Shown: piece after piece, positions 8,704 through 18,024 of the stretch
Position numbering within the stretch: position 1 is the stretch's first letter
How the letters are laid out: each line of letters begins with the position of its first letter
DNA from: Thiomonas sp. FB-Cd
Lineage (GTDB): Bacteria; Pseudomonadota; Gammaproteobacteria; Burkholderiales; Burkholderiaceae_C
Reading direction: 5' to 3'
NCBI RefSeq assembly: GCF_000733775.1
Contig: NZ_JPOE01000005.1
Span: 496,001 to 560,000, forward strand
DNA length: 64,000 nucleotides
Made by a program: the position numbers and the translations under genes
Notes under the pieces: generated by a model
Told to the model about the DNA's origin: nothing
The model's input: the letters and a program-made list of their open reading frames with translations, nothing else
Database searches by the model: none

Positions 8704-10032
8704 CTACGCTCCACCGCCCCGAGGATGGGGATTGTCACGCAGAGGGTCAAGCGGCCCCTTCGCATCCCGCCTCCACGCATGCGGCGAGGGCGGTCGGGAC
8801 TGCGGCCGCTGCGCCCAGACCTTCCAAGCCGCGGTGCCGATCGCCAATTGCATGAGCAAAACCAGCGTCACGCAGCCCGGCCAGCCTTCATGCTCCCAGA
8901 CGAGGCTGGGGGCCAACGCCCCAACGCTTCCGCCGAGGTAGTAGCAAAGAACGTACAGCCCCACGGCCGATGAGCGTGCGCGCGTTGCGAAGGCCGGCAC
9001 CTGCCCGGTGGCCATCGACTGCGCGATGAACACCCCTGCCGAACTCAGCGTGAGCCCCAGCACGATCGCAGGCAGTGCCGGAAGCAGCGTCAGCAGCATA
9101 CCGCCGCTGGACAACACCATTGCTGAAGCAAACACGCGCCGCTGGCCGAAGCGCCAAGCCAGCCTCCCAGCCATGGGCGTGACAATCATGCCAACCAAAT
9201 AGACCGCAAAAAGCAGGCTGAGTTGGCGCAGATCCAGCCGGTAAGGCGCCGCGGCCAGATAAAAGCTCACATAGGTGAACGTACACACCTGCGAGAACAG
9301 GATGCCGAACCCGATGGCATAGGTGCCCAAAAGCTTGGGGTTGCGCAGATGCAGCGGCAGGTCACCGATTGAGGCGCGCAGGCTGCTGCTTGCTCGAAAG
9401 TCCCGCGACGGCGCCAGACCCTGCGCGATGATCAAAAGGAAGACTGCGTTGATCGCCCCCAACACGATGAAAGCCACCTGCCAGTCCCAATGCGCCGTGA
9501 CCATGCCCGCGATAAATCGGCCAAGAAAACCCCCTGCGACCGAGCCCGAAATGTACAAGGCGGTCACGGCAGGAGCTTCCCTCGCCGGCCATTCCTCGCC
9601 AATATAAGCCACAGTGGCAGTAAACACGCCGGGAATGAAGATGCCCTGAAGCAAGCGCCAAACCAGAAGACCGTCCAAACTATGGGCAGTTCCAGCCAGA
9701 GCCGTCGTGACGCTCAGACCGGCCAGGGACAAGAGCAACACCCGCTTGCGGCCGAAGCGATCCGACAGACTACCCGAAAGCGGCGCCGCAAGTGCAACGG
9801 CCAGCGTCGTGGCCGTGATCGTGAGGCTGAGTTGCGCCACGCTGGTGTGGAAGACGCTTTGCAGGGTCGGCAGCAGACCCTGGGTCACATACATGGTGAA
9901 AAACGCACACATGCCCGCCGCAACCACCGCCATACGGCTGCGCCAGCCAGGAACCCCCGCTATCGGCGTCGGGACCTGATCGGTTCGGTTGTGCATTGAG
10001 ACGGGGGCGGCGGGCGCGTTGAAGACGGTCAT
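8704..10032 (-). CDS. MFS transporter (YnfM-like)
   Basis: Major facilitator superfamily transporter of 442 residues with about 12 hydrophobic segments. GSLSDRFGRKRVLLL (about 108-122) is the loop 2-3 signature G-x-L-x-D-R-x-G-R-K. The N-terminal AAGMCAFFTMYVTQGLLPTL resembles the YnfM/AraJ-like drug-efflux group. It is divergent from a LysR regulator 93 bp away that shares a 10-bp inverted repeat, so the regulator very likely controls it. The substrate cannot be read from the sequence. Confidence 0.9.
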   Translation of the reverse strand: MTVFNAPAAPVSMHNRTDQVPTPIAGVPGWRSRMAVVAAGMCAFFTMYVTQGLLPTLQSVFHTSVAQLSLTITATTLAVALAAPLSGSLSDRFGRKRVLLLSLAGLSVTTALAGTAHSLDGLLVWRLLQGIFIPGVFTATVAYIGEEWPAREAPAVTALYISGSVAGGFLGRFIAGMVTAHWDWQVAFIVLGAINAVFLLIIAQGLAPSRDFRASSSLRASIGDLPLHLRNPKLLGTYAIGFGILFSQVCTFTYVSFYLAAAPYRLDLRQLSLLFAVYLVGMIVTPMAGRLAWRFGQRRVFASAMVLSSGGMLLTLLPALPAIVLGLTLSSAGVFIAQSMATGQVPAFATRARSSAVGLYVLCYYLGGSVGALAPSLVWEHEGWPGCVTLVLLMQLAIGTAAWKVWAQRPQSRPPSPHAWRRDAKGPLDPLRDNPHPRGGGA

Positions 10033-10081
10033 CGTTCGAAGACGAGCATGCGGAGATCACCAAGCGTAGTAGGTCGCATTT

Positions 10082-10128
10082 CATATGGGAAATTGATTTT
10101 TCATAAGGTTCGATATCATTCCCATATG
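10082..10128. promoter_or_regulatory. 10-bp inverted-repeat operator between MFS and LysR genes
   Basis: CATATGGGAA at 10082-10091 is mirrored exactly by TTCCCATATG at 10119-10128, with 27 bp between. The right arm covers the ATG of the lysR gene (10126). This fits a LysR-type autoregulatory site that also controls the divergent transporter. Confidence 0.65.
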
Positions 10129-11019
10129 GAACTTCGCCATCTGCGTGCCTTTCTTGCCGTCTTTGAGGAGCGCAACTTCACGCGTGCCGCAGCGCGCCTG
10201 CACATCTCTCAACCGCCCCTTTCGCAGCAGATCCAGGCCCTGGAGGCCGAACTCGGAGTGCGTCTGTTTGAGCGCGGCCGGGGCGGAGCAGCCCCGACCG
10301 CGGCAGGGCAGAGCCTGATGCCACAGGCGCGCGCCATCTTGGACCAGATGCACCACGCGGCAGAGCAGGCGCGGCGTGCAGGACGCGGCGAAACCGGAAG
10401 CCTCGCCGTGGGTTTTGCCGGGTCCATGCCGTTTTCCGTGGTGATGCCGCAATTGCTTCGCGATTTCCGCGCGGCTTGGCCTGACGTGGCCCTGCAGTTG
10501 CGCGAGCAGCCTTCGCGTGCGCAGATTGACGATTTGCTTGCCGGGCGACTCGACGTCGGCTTCATCCGCCCCACATCGCACGAGCATTGGGACGCGATTC
10601 AAAGCCGGCTGATTCTGCGCGAGCCGTTGCTGCTCGCGCTCCATACCGAGCACCCTTCTGCCAGACACGAGCGCCTGAGCCTGAGCGCCTTGCGCGACGA
10701 ACCCTTCATCCTGTACAGCGCCACGCTGGGATCGGGTCTGCGCGAGCAAACGCTTGCCCTGTGTCTTGCTGCCGGATTCGCGCCGCGTGTCGCCCAGGAA
10801 GTGCATGAGATGCCCACACTCATCAGCCTGGTGTCGGCGGGCATAGGCGTGGGTCTGGTGGCCGCATCGATGCAGCGCGCCCAAATGCCCTACGTCCGCT
10901 ACCTGCCCCTGGAGGACGCCGGGGCGTATAGCGACATCTTGTTAGCCTTCAAACGCGATAACCCCTCAGCGCCGCTGCACAATTTCTTGGCGCTGCGCCC
11001 AGCGCAAAGCGACATCTAA
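10126..11019 (+). CDS. LysR-family transcriptional regulator
   Basis: Typical LysR regulator, 297 residues: N-terminal winged helix-turn-helix MELRHLRAFLAVFEERNFTR followed by AAARLHISQPPLSQQIQALE, then a substrate-binding domain from about residue 90. The start at 10126 is where family homology begins; upstream in-frame codons would cross the operator. The divergent MFS gene is the probable target. The inducer is unknown; the domain resembles BenM/CatR-like regulators only in a general way. Confidence 0.93.
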   Translation: MELRHLRAFLAVFEERNFTRAAARLHISQPPLSQQIQALEAELGVRLFERGRGGAAPTAAGQSLMPQARAILDQMHHAAEQARRAGRGETGSLAVGFAGSMPFSVVMPQLLRDFRAAWPDVALQLREQPSRAQIDDLLAGRLDVGFIRPTSHEHWDAIQSRLILREPLLLALHTEHPSARHERLSLSALRDEPFILYSATLGSGLREQTLALCLAAGFAPRVAQEVHEMPTLISLVSAGIGVGLVAASMQRAQMPYVRYLPLEDAGAYSDILLAFKRDNPSAPLHNFLALRPAQSDI

Positions 11020-11028
11020 ATCGATCGC

Positions 11029-12282
11029 TCAGGCCTCCAGCGTTCGCGCGATGGCGTGTTCACGCGCGATCTGCACGGCTCGCGCGATGGCGCCGGCTTT
11101 GCCGCCGCCTTCCCCAACCTCGTGCGCCACGGCCCCTGCGTCCACGCCCAGCGCCGCCTTGAGCGCGGTTTCCAGGCGCGCGCGCTGTGGGTAGGGTTGA
11201 CGTGGAAAATCACCTCCCCTGCCTCGATGGTCTGCCTCGCAGGCCAGCAGAACCAGGGCAAAGCGGGCCGGACGACGCAGCGCGTCGCAGCGCTGGAGCA
11301 GGCGCAGAAGTGCCTGGGGGCCGAGCTCCAGACTCTTGTGAATGTTGCCGTGCTCGGCTGCCACCACGGCAGCGAGCTCGGCGCAGTCGCTGGGTACGCG
11401 CAAGCGCTGCGCAACGGTGCGCGCCATGGCTACGCTACGCGCCTCATGCCCGAGGTGCCGGGGAAGCACAGCGGGATCCGTGGTGGCCTTGCCCAGGTCA
11501 TGCATCAGGCACGCCCAGCGCGTGGGAAGGTCCGCACAAAGCTGTGCGGCGGCCTGCATCACCAGCATCTGGTGCTCGCCGCAATCCACTTCAGGGTGGT
11601 AGTCGGCGCGCTGCGGCACACCCCATAGCGCATCAACCTCCGGAAGGATGCGCGCCAGTGCCCTGCATTCGCGCAAGACCTCGAAAAAGCGCCGCGGATA
11701 AACCTCCATCAGTGCTCGCGCCAATTCCTGCCATACCCGTTCCGGGACCAAGGCGTCCACTTCGCCGGCTTCGACCATGTCGCGCATCAGCTGCAGGGTC
11801 TGCGGCGCCACAGTGAAATCGCCAAACCGTGCGGCAAAGCGAGCCAGGCGCAGAATGCGCACCGGATCCTCAGCAAAAGCCGGGCTAACGTGGCGCAGGA
11901 CTTTGGCGTGCAGATCGCGCTGACCGCCATGGGGATCGATGATGTGCCCCTGCGCATCCTGCGCCATGGCATTGATTGTGAGATCGCGGCGGCGCAGATC
12001 GTCATCCAGCGTGACACCCGCACCGGCCTGCACCGCAAAACCCCGGTAGCCCGGCGCCGTCTTGCGCTCGGTGCGCGCCAGGGCGTACTCCTCATGGGTG
12101 AGCGGGTGCAGGAACACCGGGAAGTCGCGCCCAACGGGTGTGAAGCCCGCCTCCTGCATCTGCTGAGGCGTCGCGCCCACCACCACCCAATCGCGATCAT
12201 GCACAGGCCGCCCCAGTAGCGCGTCGCGCACCGCTCCGCCGACCACGTACACGGTTCCTGGAATAGAGCCTTGCGCTGCCAT
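11029..12282 (-). CDS. cca: multifunctional CCA tRNA nucleotidyltransferase with HD domain
   Basis: Adds and repairs the CCA end of tRNA; class II nucleotidyltransferase, 417 residues. YVVGGAVRDALLGRPVHDRDWVVVG carries the GG and DxD motifs near the N-terminus (written here in parts: VVGGAVRD, then HDRDWVV). RRRDLTINAMAQD is motif B, and EDPVRILRLARFAARFG is the E-D-P-x-R-x-L-R motif. A C-terminal HD phosphohydrolase domain shows CLMHDLGKATT, as in gammaproteobacterial Cca with phosphatase activity. I chose the ATG at 12282 because the family normally starts just before YVVGGAVRD; ATG at 12303 adds 7 residues and is possible. Confidence 0.93.
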   Translation of the reverse strand: MAAQGSIPGTVYVVGGAVRDALLGRPVHDRDWVVVGATPQQMQEAGFTPVGRDFPVFLHPLTHEEYALARTERKTAPGYRGFAVQAGAGVTLDDDLRRRDLTINAMAQDAQGHIIDPHGGQRDLHAKVLRHVSPAFAEDPVRILRLARFAARFGDFTVAPQTLQLMRDMVEAGEVDALVPERVWQELARALMEVYPRRFFEVLRECRALARILPEVDALWGVPQRADYHPEVDCGEHQMLVMQAAAQLCADLPTRWACLMHDLGKATTDPAVLPRHLGHEARSVAMARTVAQRLRVPSDCAELAAVVAAEHGNIHKSLELGPQALLRLLQRCDALRRPARFALVLLACEADHRGRGGDFPRQPYPQRARLETALKAALGVDAGAVAHEVGEGGGKAGAIARAVQIAREHAIARTLEA

Positions 12283-12393
12283 CGAATCCCGCTTCGCGTC
12301 CATGCCGTGAGCATAGAGCAACACTTTGCGCGTCGGTGGCCGGATCCCGGCTGCAGCGCTTGCCGAGTCGACGCGCTCGGCTATAGTCGCGCC

Positions 12394-14958
12394 ATGCCCT
12401 ACGATCCGCCACGAGCCGATTTCCCCGCCGTATCGGACGTCGCGGCGGCGGCCGGGCCGTCCGGCCGTGCAGGCGCGTCGCCCGTTGGCCCCGAATCCAT
12501 GCCGCAGTGGCTGGACGCTTTGCCTGCGCTGTTCGCCTATTTTGACGCTGAAGGCCGCCTGCGCCAATGCAACGCTGCCTATGCAAACTGGCTGGGCATG
12601 CCTGCTCTAGAGATCCTCGGCCTGCGCCTGGACCAGTTGCTGGGTCCCGAGGACATGGCTTTGGTGGCGCCCCATGTGCGCGCCGTATTGGCCGGCCGGC
12701 CGGCCCTCTATTCCCGCGAGCAGATCCATGAGCGCGACATCCGGTGGATGGAGGTGCGCCTGCAGCCCGCATGGGAGGCGAACGAGCAAAGCCAGCCACC
12801 GCGGGTTGTGGGCTTTTATTGCCTCGCGCTCGACCGATCGGCCAACAAACAGCAGGATGACCGCAGCGCACTGCTCAAACATGCAGCGGGTGTCACCTTC
12901 TGGACGCTCGATCTGCGACAGGGCGTGCTGCGCAGCGAACAAAACTGGCACGACCCGGCGCGTCTTGACGAGCCCGCCGAATTCACCATCGGGGAATTCC
13001 TTGCCATGGTGCCGCGTCCCGATCGGGACACCCTGATCCAGGCTGTCCAAGCGGTGATGCGAAGCGGCGAACAGGTCAGCCCCAGCGTGGATACGCGCAT
13101 TCTCCGCAAGGATGGCAGCGTGGTGTGGACCCGTAACCAGGGCTTGGTCAGCCGCCGATCCGCGTCGGGTGAGCCGCTGGAGCTCATGGGCATCAGTCTG
13201 GACATCGGCGCTGCAAAACTCGCGTTGGATGATCTGCAGGCCAGCGAACAGCAGTTCCGCACCTTCGCCGAACTGTCGTCTGACTGGTTCTGGGAACTCG
13301 ATGCAGCGGGCCGTTTCACCAGCGTGAGCGCCAGTTCCCTGCGCAACCGGCACGTGCAGCAGGTACGCGACGCCGTCATCGGTCGCGAATGGCGCAGCGT
13401 CAATGCGGCACTGGCCAGCTCGCCTCAATGGGTGGCCCTGAATACTCTCATGAAGCGCCAGCTCCCATTCCACGATCTTGTGCTGCCGTTTCGCAGCACG
13501 GGTTCGAGCACACGCTGGTGGAGCTTGAGCGGAACACCGGTATGGAATGCCAAGGGGCTGCTCGGCGGCTGGCGTGGTGCCGCGCGCGACATCACCGCAC
13601 AACGGGAAGCAGAAGACAAGCTCTACGCCGCAGCCTACACGGATGCACTCACCGGCCTGTCCAACCGCGCCGGATTCGAGCGCCTTTTGCAAGCCGCTCT
13701 CGGTCAAACCCCAGAGCCCGGCGGTAGCCTTCTCTTTATCGACCTGGATCAGTTCAAACAGATCAACGATAGTCTGGGCCATGGCATGGGTGACCGCCTT
13801 CTGGCCGAGGCGGCGCAGCGCATCCAGGCGACCCGCCGCGCCGGTGACCTCACGGGCCGATTTGGTGGCGATGAATTTCTCGTGTATGCGCGCCGCACGG
13901 ACGTGAATGCGCCGGAGGATCACCTCGCTTTGGCCGAGCAGCTTCGCGCGGATCTGGCGCGTGCCTACGACATGGACGGTCGCGTCCTGCATACCACGGT
14001 GAGCGTGGGGGTGGCCCATGTGCCGCGCGATGGACGCACGATTGTCGAACTGCTCAGCCACGCCGACGCCGCGTTGCACGAAGCCAAGGCGCTTGGCCGC
14101 AACCGGGTACAGGCCTTCACGCCAGAGTTGCAATCCCGCGTGCAGCGTCGCGCGCGGCTCGAGGCTGAACTGCACGCCACACTGGATGCCGATGGCTTTC
14201 AGATCGCTTTGCAACCGATCGCCCGGCTGATTGGCCACACCGCGCCCCACGCGCCGGCGCAAAGCCGCTATGCCATCGCGAGCTTCGAGGCGCTGGCCCG
14301 CTGGAGACGCCTCGACGGAGAAGTGGTCGGCCCCACCGAGTTCATCCCCATCATCCAGGATCTGGGCCTGATCTCCCTATTCGGCCGGCAAATCATCCAC
14401 AAGAGTCTTCAGGCCCTGCGCCGCCTGCGCGACGAGTTCGGCTACGCAGGGAGCATGGCGGTGAACGTCTCACCCGCCCAGCTCAAGGGAGGCTGCGTGG
14501 AATGCCTGCGCGAGGAATTGGGCGCGGCGGCTATCGATCCTGCACTTCTCACCATCGAGCTGACGGAAAACCTGCAGATCATGGCCTGCGGCGACTGCCT
14601 GCACACCCTCAACGACATTCGCGCCTTGGGCGTGCACATATCGCTCGACGATTTCGGCGTGGGGTTTTCCAACCTGGAGTACCTCACCCGGCTTCCGGCC
14701 TCACAGATCAAGATCGACCGCGCTTTCACACACGGTGTGGCCGCCGATCGCTATAAGGCCGCCGTGGTCACCGCCACGCTGGCCATGGCAACCAGCCTTG
14801 GCCTGGACACCATTGCCGAAGGTGTGGAAGACGCGTGCGATCTGCAGTGGATCGAAAAGACTGGCTGTACGCAGGTCCAGGGCCTGGCGTTGTGGCCAGC
14901 GATGGATCTCGAAACCGCTGCCGCGCTACTGCAGCAAACCACCGAAACGATGATTTAG
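12394..14958 (+). CDS. PAS-GGDEF-EAL cyclic di-GMP turnover protein
   Basis: Cytoplasmic signalling protein of 854 residues with no obvious membrane segment. PAS-like sensors occupy about 30-440 (ALPALFAYFDAEGRLRQCN; FWELDAAGRFTSVSASS). The GGDEF domain keeps GGDEF (491-495) and an upstream RxxD inhibitory site (RAGD, five residues before). The EAL domain keeps EAL (632-634), VNVSPAQL, TIELTEN, DDFGVGFSNLEYL (from 752), IKIDRAF and IAEGVED, so both synthase and phosphodiesterase residues look intact. Net activity cannot be predicted. Its stop codon overlaps the stop of the convergent fadD gene by two bases. Confidence 0.93.
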   Translation: MPYDPPRADFPAVSDVAAAAGPSGRAGASPVGPESMPQWLDALPALFAYFDAEGRLRQCNAAYANWLGMPALEILGLRLDQLLGPEDMALVAPHVRAVLAGRPALYSREQIHERDIRWMEVRLQPAWEANEQSQPPRVVGFYCLALDRSANKQQDDRSALLKHAAGVTFWTLDLRQGVLRSEQNWHDPARLDEPAEFTIGEFLAMVPRPDRDTLIQAVQAVMRSGEQVSPSVDTRILRKDGSVVWTRNQGLVSRRSASGEPLELMGISLDIGAAKLALDDLQASEQQFRTFAELSSDWFWELDAAGRFTSVSASSLRNRHVQQVRDAVIGREWRSVNAALASSPQWVALNTLMKRQLPFHDLVLPFRSTGSSTRWWSLSGTPVWNAKGLLGGWRGAARDITAQREAEDKLYAAAYTDALTGLSNRAGFERLLQAALGQTPEPGGSLLFIDLDQFKQINDSLGHGMGDRLLAEAAQRIQATRRAGDLTGRFGGDEFLVYARRTDVNAPEDHLALAEQLRADLARAYDMDGRVLHTTVSVGVAHVPRDGRTIVELLSHADAALHEAKALGRNRVQAFTPELQSRVQRRARLEAELHATLDADGFQIALQPIARLIGHTAPHAPAQSRYAIASFEALARWRRLDGEVVGPTEFIPIIQDLGLISLFGRQIIHKSLQALRRLRDEFGYAGSMAVNVSPAQLKGGCVECLREELGAAAIDPALLTIELTENLQIMACGDCLHTLNDIRALGVHISLDDFGVGFSNLEYLTRLPASQIKIDRAFTHGVAADRYKAAVVTATLAMATSLGLDTIAEGVEDACDLQWIEKTGCTQVQGLALWPAMDLETAAALLQQTTETMI

Positions 14959-16643
14959 CCGGCAGCCATGCCGCCATCGCGCAGCGCGCGGCGCAAGATC
15001 TTGCCCACCGGGGTTTTGGGCAATTCCTCGCGGAACACGATCTGCTTGGGTCTCTTGTACCCGGTGAGCCGCTCCGCCATGAAGGCCTTGAGCGCGTCTT
15101 CAGTCAGTTGCACATCCTTGCGGACGACGAACAGCTTCACGGCCTCGCCCGAATTGGCATCAGGCATACCGACAGCTGCAGCCTCCAGCACTCCCGGGCA
15201 CATCACTGCCACATCCTCCACCTCATTGGGATAGACGTTGAAGCCTGACACAAGGATCATGTCCTTCTTGCGGTCGACGATTTTCACGTAGCCCTGCGCG
15301 TCCATGATGCCGATGTCTCCGGTCTTGAAAAATCCATCGGCCGTGAATGCCTTGGCGGTTTCATCATCGCGCCCCCAGTAGCCGCGCATCACCTGCGGCC
15401 CGCGGACGGCGATCTCCCCCGCTTGACCGATGGGCAGAGGCCTGCCATCGTCGTCGACGACGGCGATTTCCGTCGATGGCAGCGGCATCCCGATCGTGCC
15501 CGAGAAATGGTCCGTGTCAGTCGGGTTGCAGCACACCGAGGGTGACGTCTCGGACAGCCCATAGCCCTCACAGATGGGGCATCCCGTGCGCTCCAGCCAT
15601 TTGCGCGCCACGGCCTCCTGCACCGCCATGCCGCCGCCCAGCGAATTGATCAGGTGCGTCCAGTTGACCTTATCGAAATCGGGGTGGTGCAGCAACGCGT
15701 TGAAAAGCGTATTGACTGCCGGAAATGAGTGAATCTCATAGCGGGCCAGTTCTTTGAGTGTGCTGGTCAGGTCACGCGGGTTGGGGATAAGGATCATCAT
15801 CCCCCCTTGCGCCGCAGACAACAGCATCACCACCGTGAATGCGAAGATGTGATACAGGGGCAGCGCGCACACCGTGTTGAGGTGCTCCAGACCCGGGGCC
15901 TTGCGCAGCGCTGGCTGGTTCCACGCATCGGACTGCAAGACGTTGGCGATGAGGTTGCGGTGAGTAAGCGTCGCGCCCTTGGAGACTCCAGTGGTGCCCC
16001 CTGTGTACTGCAGCACGGCCACGTCCTCCGCGGTCATGTCCGCGGGCGTGAAATGCATCCCGCTGCCCTCGTCCAGCGCTTTCTTGAATCGCACGTGGCC
16101 AGGCAAGGTATAGCGCGGCACCAGCCGCTTCTTGTGCCGCACCACGTAATTGACAACGGGTCCAAGCGGAAACCCAAGCATTTCACCCATGCTGGCCACG
16201 ACCACCACGCGCAAGGCGGCGCGGTCCTCCACCTGTTCCAGCGTGTGGCCGAAATTTTCCAGGACGATCATCGCTGCGGCACCGCTGTCGCGCAACTGGT
16301 GCTCCAGTTCACGGGGCGTGTACAGCGGGTTGACATTGACCACCACCATCCCGGCACGCAGGATGGCCGCCACGGCGATCGGGTATTGAGGCACATTGGG
16401 CATCATCACTGCGACTCGATCGCCAGGCTTGAGCCCCTTGTGCTGCAGCCAAGCCGCAAAAGCCGTCGAGTGCGCCTCCCATTGCGCATATGTCGTGCGC
16501 CGACCCATGAAGGCAAAGGCCGGCTTGTCGGCGTACGCGGCAAAGCTGCGCTGCAGCAAGTGCGCAAGAGAGCGGTAGCTCCCGGGGTCGATATCGGCAG
16601 GCACCCCTTCGGGGTATTGCGCGAGCCAGGGGCGGTCCATCAT
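14955..16643 (-). CDS. fadD: long-chain fatty acid-CoA ligase
   Basis: AMP-forming acyl-CoA synthetase, 562 residues, that activates fatty acids for beta-oxidation. YTGGTTGVSKGATLTH is the ATP-binding P-loop (A3), EGYGLSETSP is A5, KTGDIGIMDAQGYVKIVDR covers A7-A8 and KTPVGKILRR carries the catalytic lysine. Start at 16643: AAGGAG lies 5 bases upstream; ATG at 16640 follows directly and is an alternative. A perfect palindrome about 60 bp upstream suggests TetR-type control. The gene is convergent with the GGDEF-EAL gene. Confidence 0.94.
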   Translation of the reverse strand: MMDRPWLAQYPEGVPADIDPGSYRSLAHLLQRSFAAYADKPAFAFMGRRTTYAQWEAHSTAFAAWLQHKGLKPGDRVAVMMPNVPQYPIAVAAILRAGMVVVNVNPLYTPRELEHQLRDSGAAAMIVLENFGHTLEQVEDRAALRVVVVASMGEMLGFPLGPVVNYVVRHKKRLVPRYTLPGHVRFKKALDEGSGMHFTPADMTAEDVAVLQYTGGTTGVSKGATLTHRNLIANVLQSDAWNQPALRKAPGLEHLNTVCALPLYHIFAFTVVMLLSAAQGGMMILIPNPRDLTSTLKELARYEIHSFPAVNTLFNALLHHPDFDKVNWTHLINSLGGGMAVQEAVARKWLERTGCPICEGYGLSETSPSVCCNPTDTDHFSGTIGMPLPSTEIAVVDDDGRPLPIGQAGEIAVRGPQVMRGYWGRDDETAKAFTADGFFKTGDIGIMDAQGYVKIVDRKKDMILVSGFNVYPNEVEDVAVMCPGVLEAAAVGMPDANSGEAVKLFVVRKDVQLTEDALKAFMAERLTGYKRPKQIVFREELPKTPVGKILRRALRDGGMAAG

Positions 16644-16701
16644 GCTGTCTCCTTCCGTCGTCGGTGCTCGCCCCGTCAGGCGAGAGCCCGACGCCAAAAA
16701 G

Positions 16702-16715
16702 CGAACGACCGTTCG
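16702..16715. promoter_or_regulatory. palindromic operator-like site upstream of fadD
   Basis: CGAACG-AC-CGTTCG is a perfect 6-2-6 inverted repeat 59 bp before the fadD start. Palindromes of this size and style are usual for TetR-family regulators, many of which control fatty-acid genes. No cognate regulator gene lies in the window. Confidence 0.5.
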
Positions 16716-16795
16716 AAAATTTTCCGTAAGGATAACTGGCACATCGCGTTTTGAACAGACTGACTGACCGGCTACGCCCTGTGCAGGCGGCGATT

Positions 16796-17881
16796 TCAGG
16801 TTTCCGAGATCGTGATGCTCGGAAACTTGGCCGAATAGTCCTTCGCGCGCTGCGCCACCTTGACTGCCAGCTTGCGAGCGATGGATTTGTACTCCAGCGC
16901 GGCCATTCCCTCGGGATCAGCCACCACGCTGGGATGGCCGCTATCGGCCTGCTCGCGAATGCGCAGGTCCAGCGGCAGGCTGCCCAGCAACTCCACCCCG
17001 TAGTCCGCAGCCATCTTCGCTCCGCCGCCCGCGCCGAAGATATGGTCGCTGTGGCCGCAGTGAGGACACACGTACACAGCCATGTTCTCCACGATACCCA
17101 GCACCGGCACCTGCACCTTCTCGAACATCTTCAAACCCTTGCGTGCATCGAGCAAGGCGATGTCCTGCGGGGTGGTGACAATGACAGCGCCCGTCAGCGG
17201 GACGCGCTGTGACAGCGTGAGTTGGATGTCGCCGGTACCCGGGGGCATGTCGACGATGAGATAGTCCAGATCCTGCCAGTGCGTCTGACGCAGCAACTGT
17301 TCCAGGGCCTGCGTGGCCATTGGGCCACGCCAGATCATCGGGCTGTCGGCGTCCATCAGCAAGCCAATCGACATGACCTGCAGGCCATAGTTTTCCAGCG
17401 GTTCCATGGTCTGCCCGTCGCTGCTCTCCGGCCGACCGGAGAGCCCCATCATCATCTGCTGCGAAGGTCCGTAAATATCGGCATCGAGAAGCCCCACATG
17501 GGCGCCTTCGGCGGCGAGCGCCAGTGCCAGGTTCGCTGCGGTCGTGCTCTTGCCCACGCCGCCTTTGCCGGAGGCCACGGCAATGATATTTTTCACTCCA
17601 GGAAGCGTCTTGACGCCACGCTGGACGGCGTGCGCCTCAACCTTGGTGAGAACCTGCACCGAAACGTTTTCAACGCCAGGCACACCGCGGACTGCGGCGA
17701 TCACAGCGCGGCGCAATTCGGCATGCTGGCTTTGCGCCGGGTAGCCGAGCTGCACGTCGAGCGACACGTTTCCGCCATCAACGCGCAAGTTCCTGATGGC
17801 TTTGGCCGCCGTGAGGCTCTGGCCGGTATTCGGGTCCGTGACAGTGGCGAGCGCGTCCTGGATTTGGTCTTGCGTGGGCAT
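16796..17881 (-). CDS. apbC: Mrp/ApbC-family Fe-S cluster carrier ATPase
   Basis: P-loop scaffold protein that carries and transfers [4Fe-4S] clusters, 361 residues. An N-terminal MIP18/DUF59 domain (about 4-85) precedes the deviant Walker A SGKGGVGKS (104-112). DIYGPSQ and DMPPGTGDIQLTLSQ are family blocks, and the CPHC pair (Cys272, Cys275) is the cluster-binding motif. The start at 17881 is the first Met that preserves the DUF59 domain. It is divergent from metG, with about 140 bp between starts, an arrangement common in proteobacteria. Confidence 0.94.
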   Translation of the reverse strand: MPTQDQIQDALATVTDPNTGQSLTAAKAIRNLRVDGGNVSLDVQLGYPAQSQHAELRRAVIAAVRGVPGVENVSVQVLTKVEAHAVQRGVKTLPGVKNIIAVASGKGGVGKSTTAANLALALAAEGAHVGLLDADIYGPSQQMMMGLSGRPESSDGQTMEPLENYGLQVMSIGLLMDADSPMIWRGPMATQALEQLLRQTHWQDLDYLIVDMPPGTGDIQLTLSQRVPLTGAVIVTTPQDIALLDARKGLKMFEKVQVPVLGIVENMAVYVCPHCGHSDHIFGAGGGAKMAADYGVELLGSLPLDLRIREQADSGHPSVVADPEGMAALEYKSIARKLAVKVAQRAKDYSAKFPSITISET

Positions 17882-17968
17882 GGTGCAATTCGTGAAGTCA
17901 TTGGGTACGAAGCGATGCAGTCTAGTTCGCGCGCGTTTTCCCTTCACGTGCCATGGAAGGGCACTGCC

Positions 17969-17974
17969 TACAAT
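17969..17974 (+). promoter_or_regulatory. probable -10 element of metG
   Basis: TACAAT in the context CCTACAATT lies 51 bp before the metG start. The same nine bases occur before ahcY and metK. The -35 region is weak (TTCACG at 19-bp spacing). Confidence 0.45.
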
Positions 17975-18024
17975 TCCAGTTTGGCCGGCCATCGCTGCGC
18001 TGGCTTCCAGCCACTCTATCTCGC

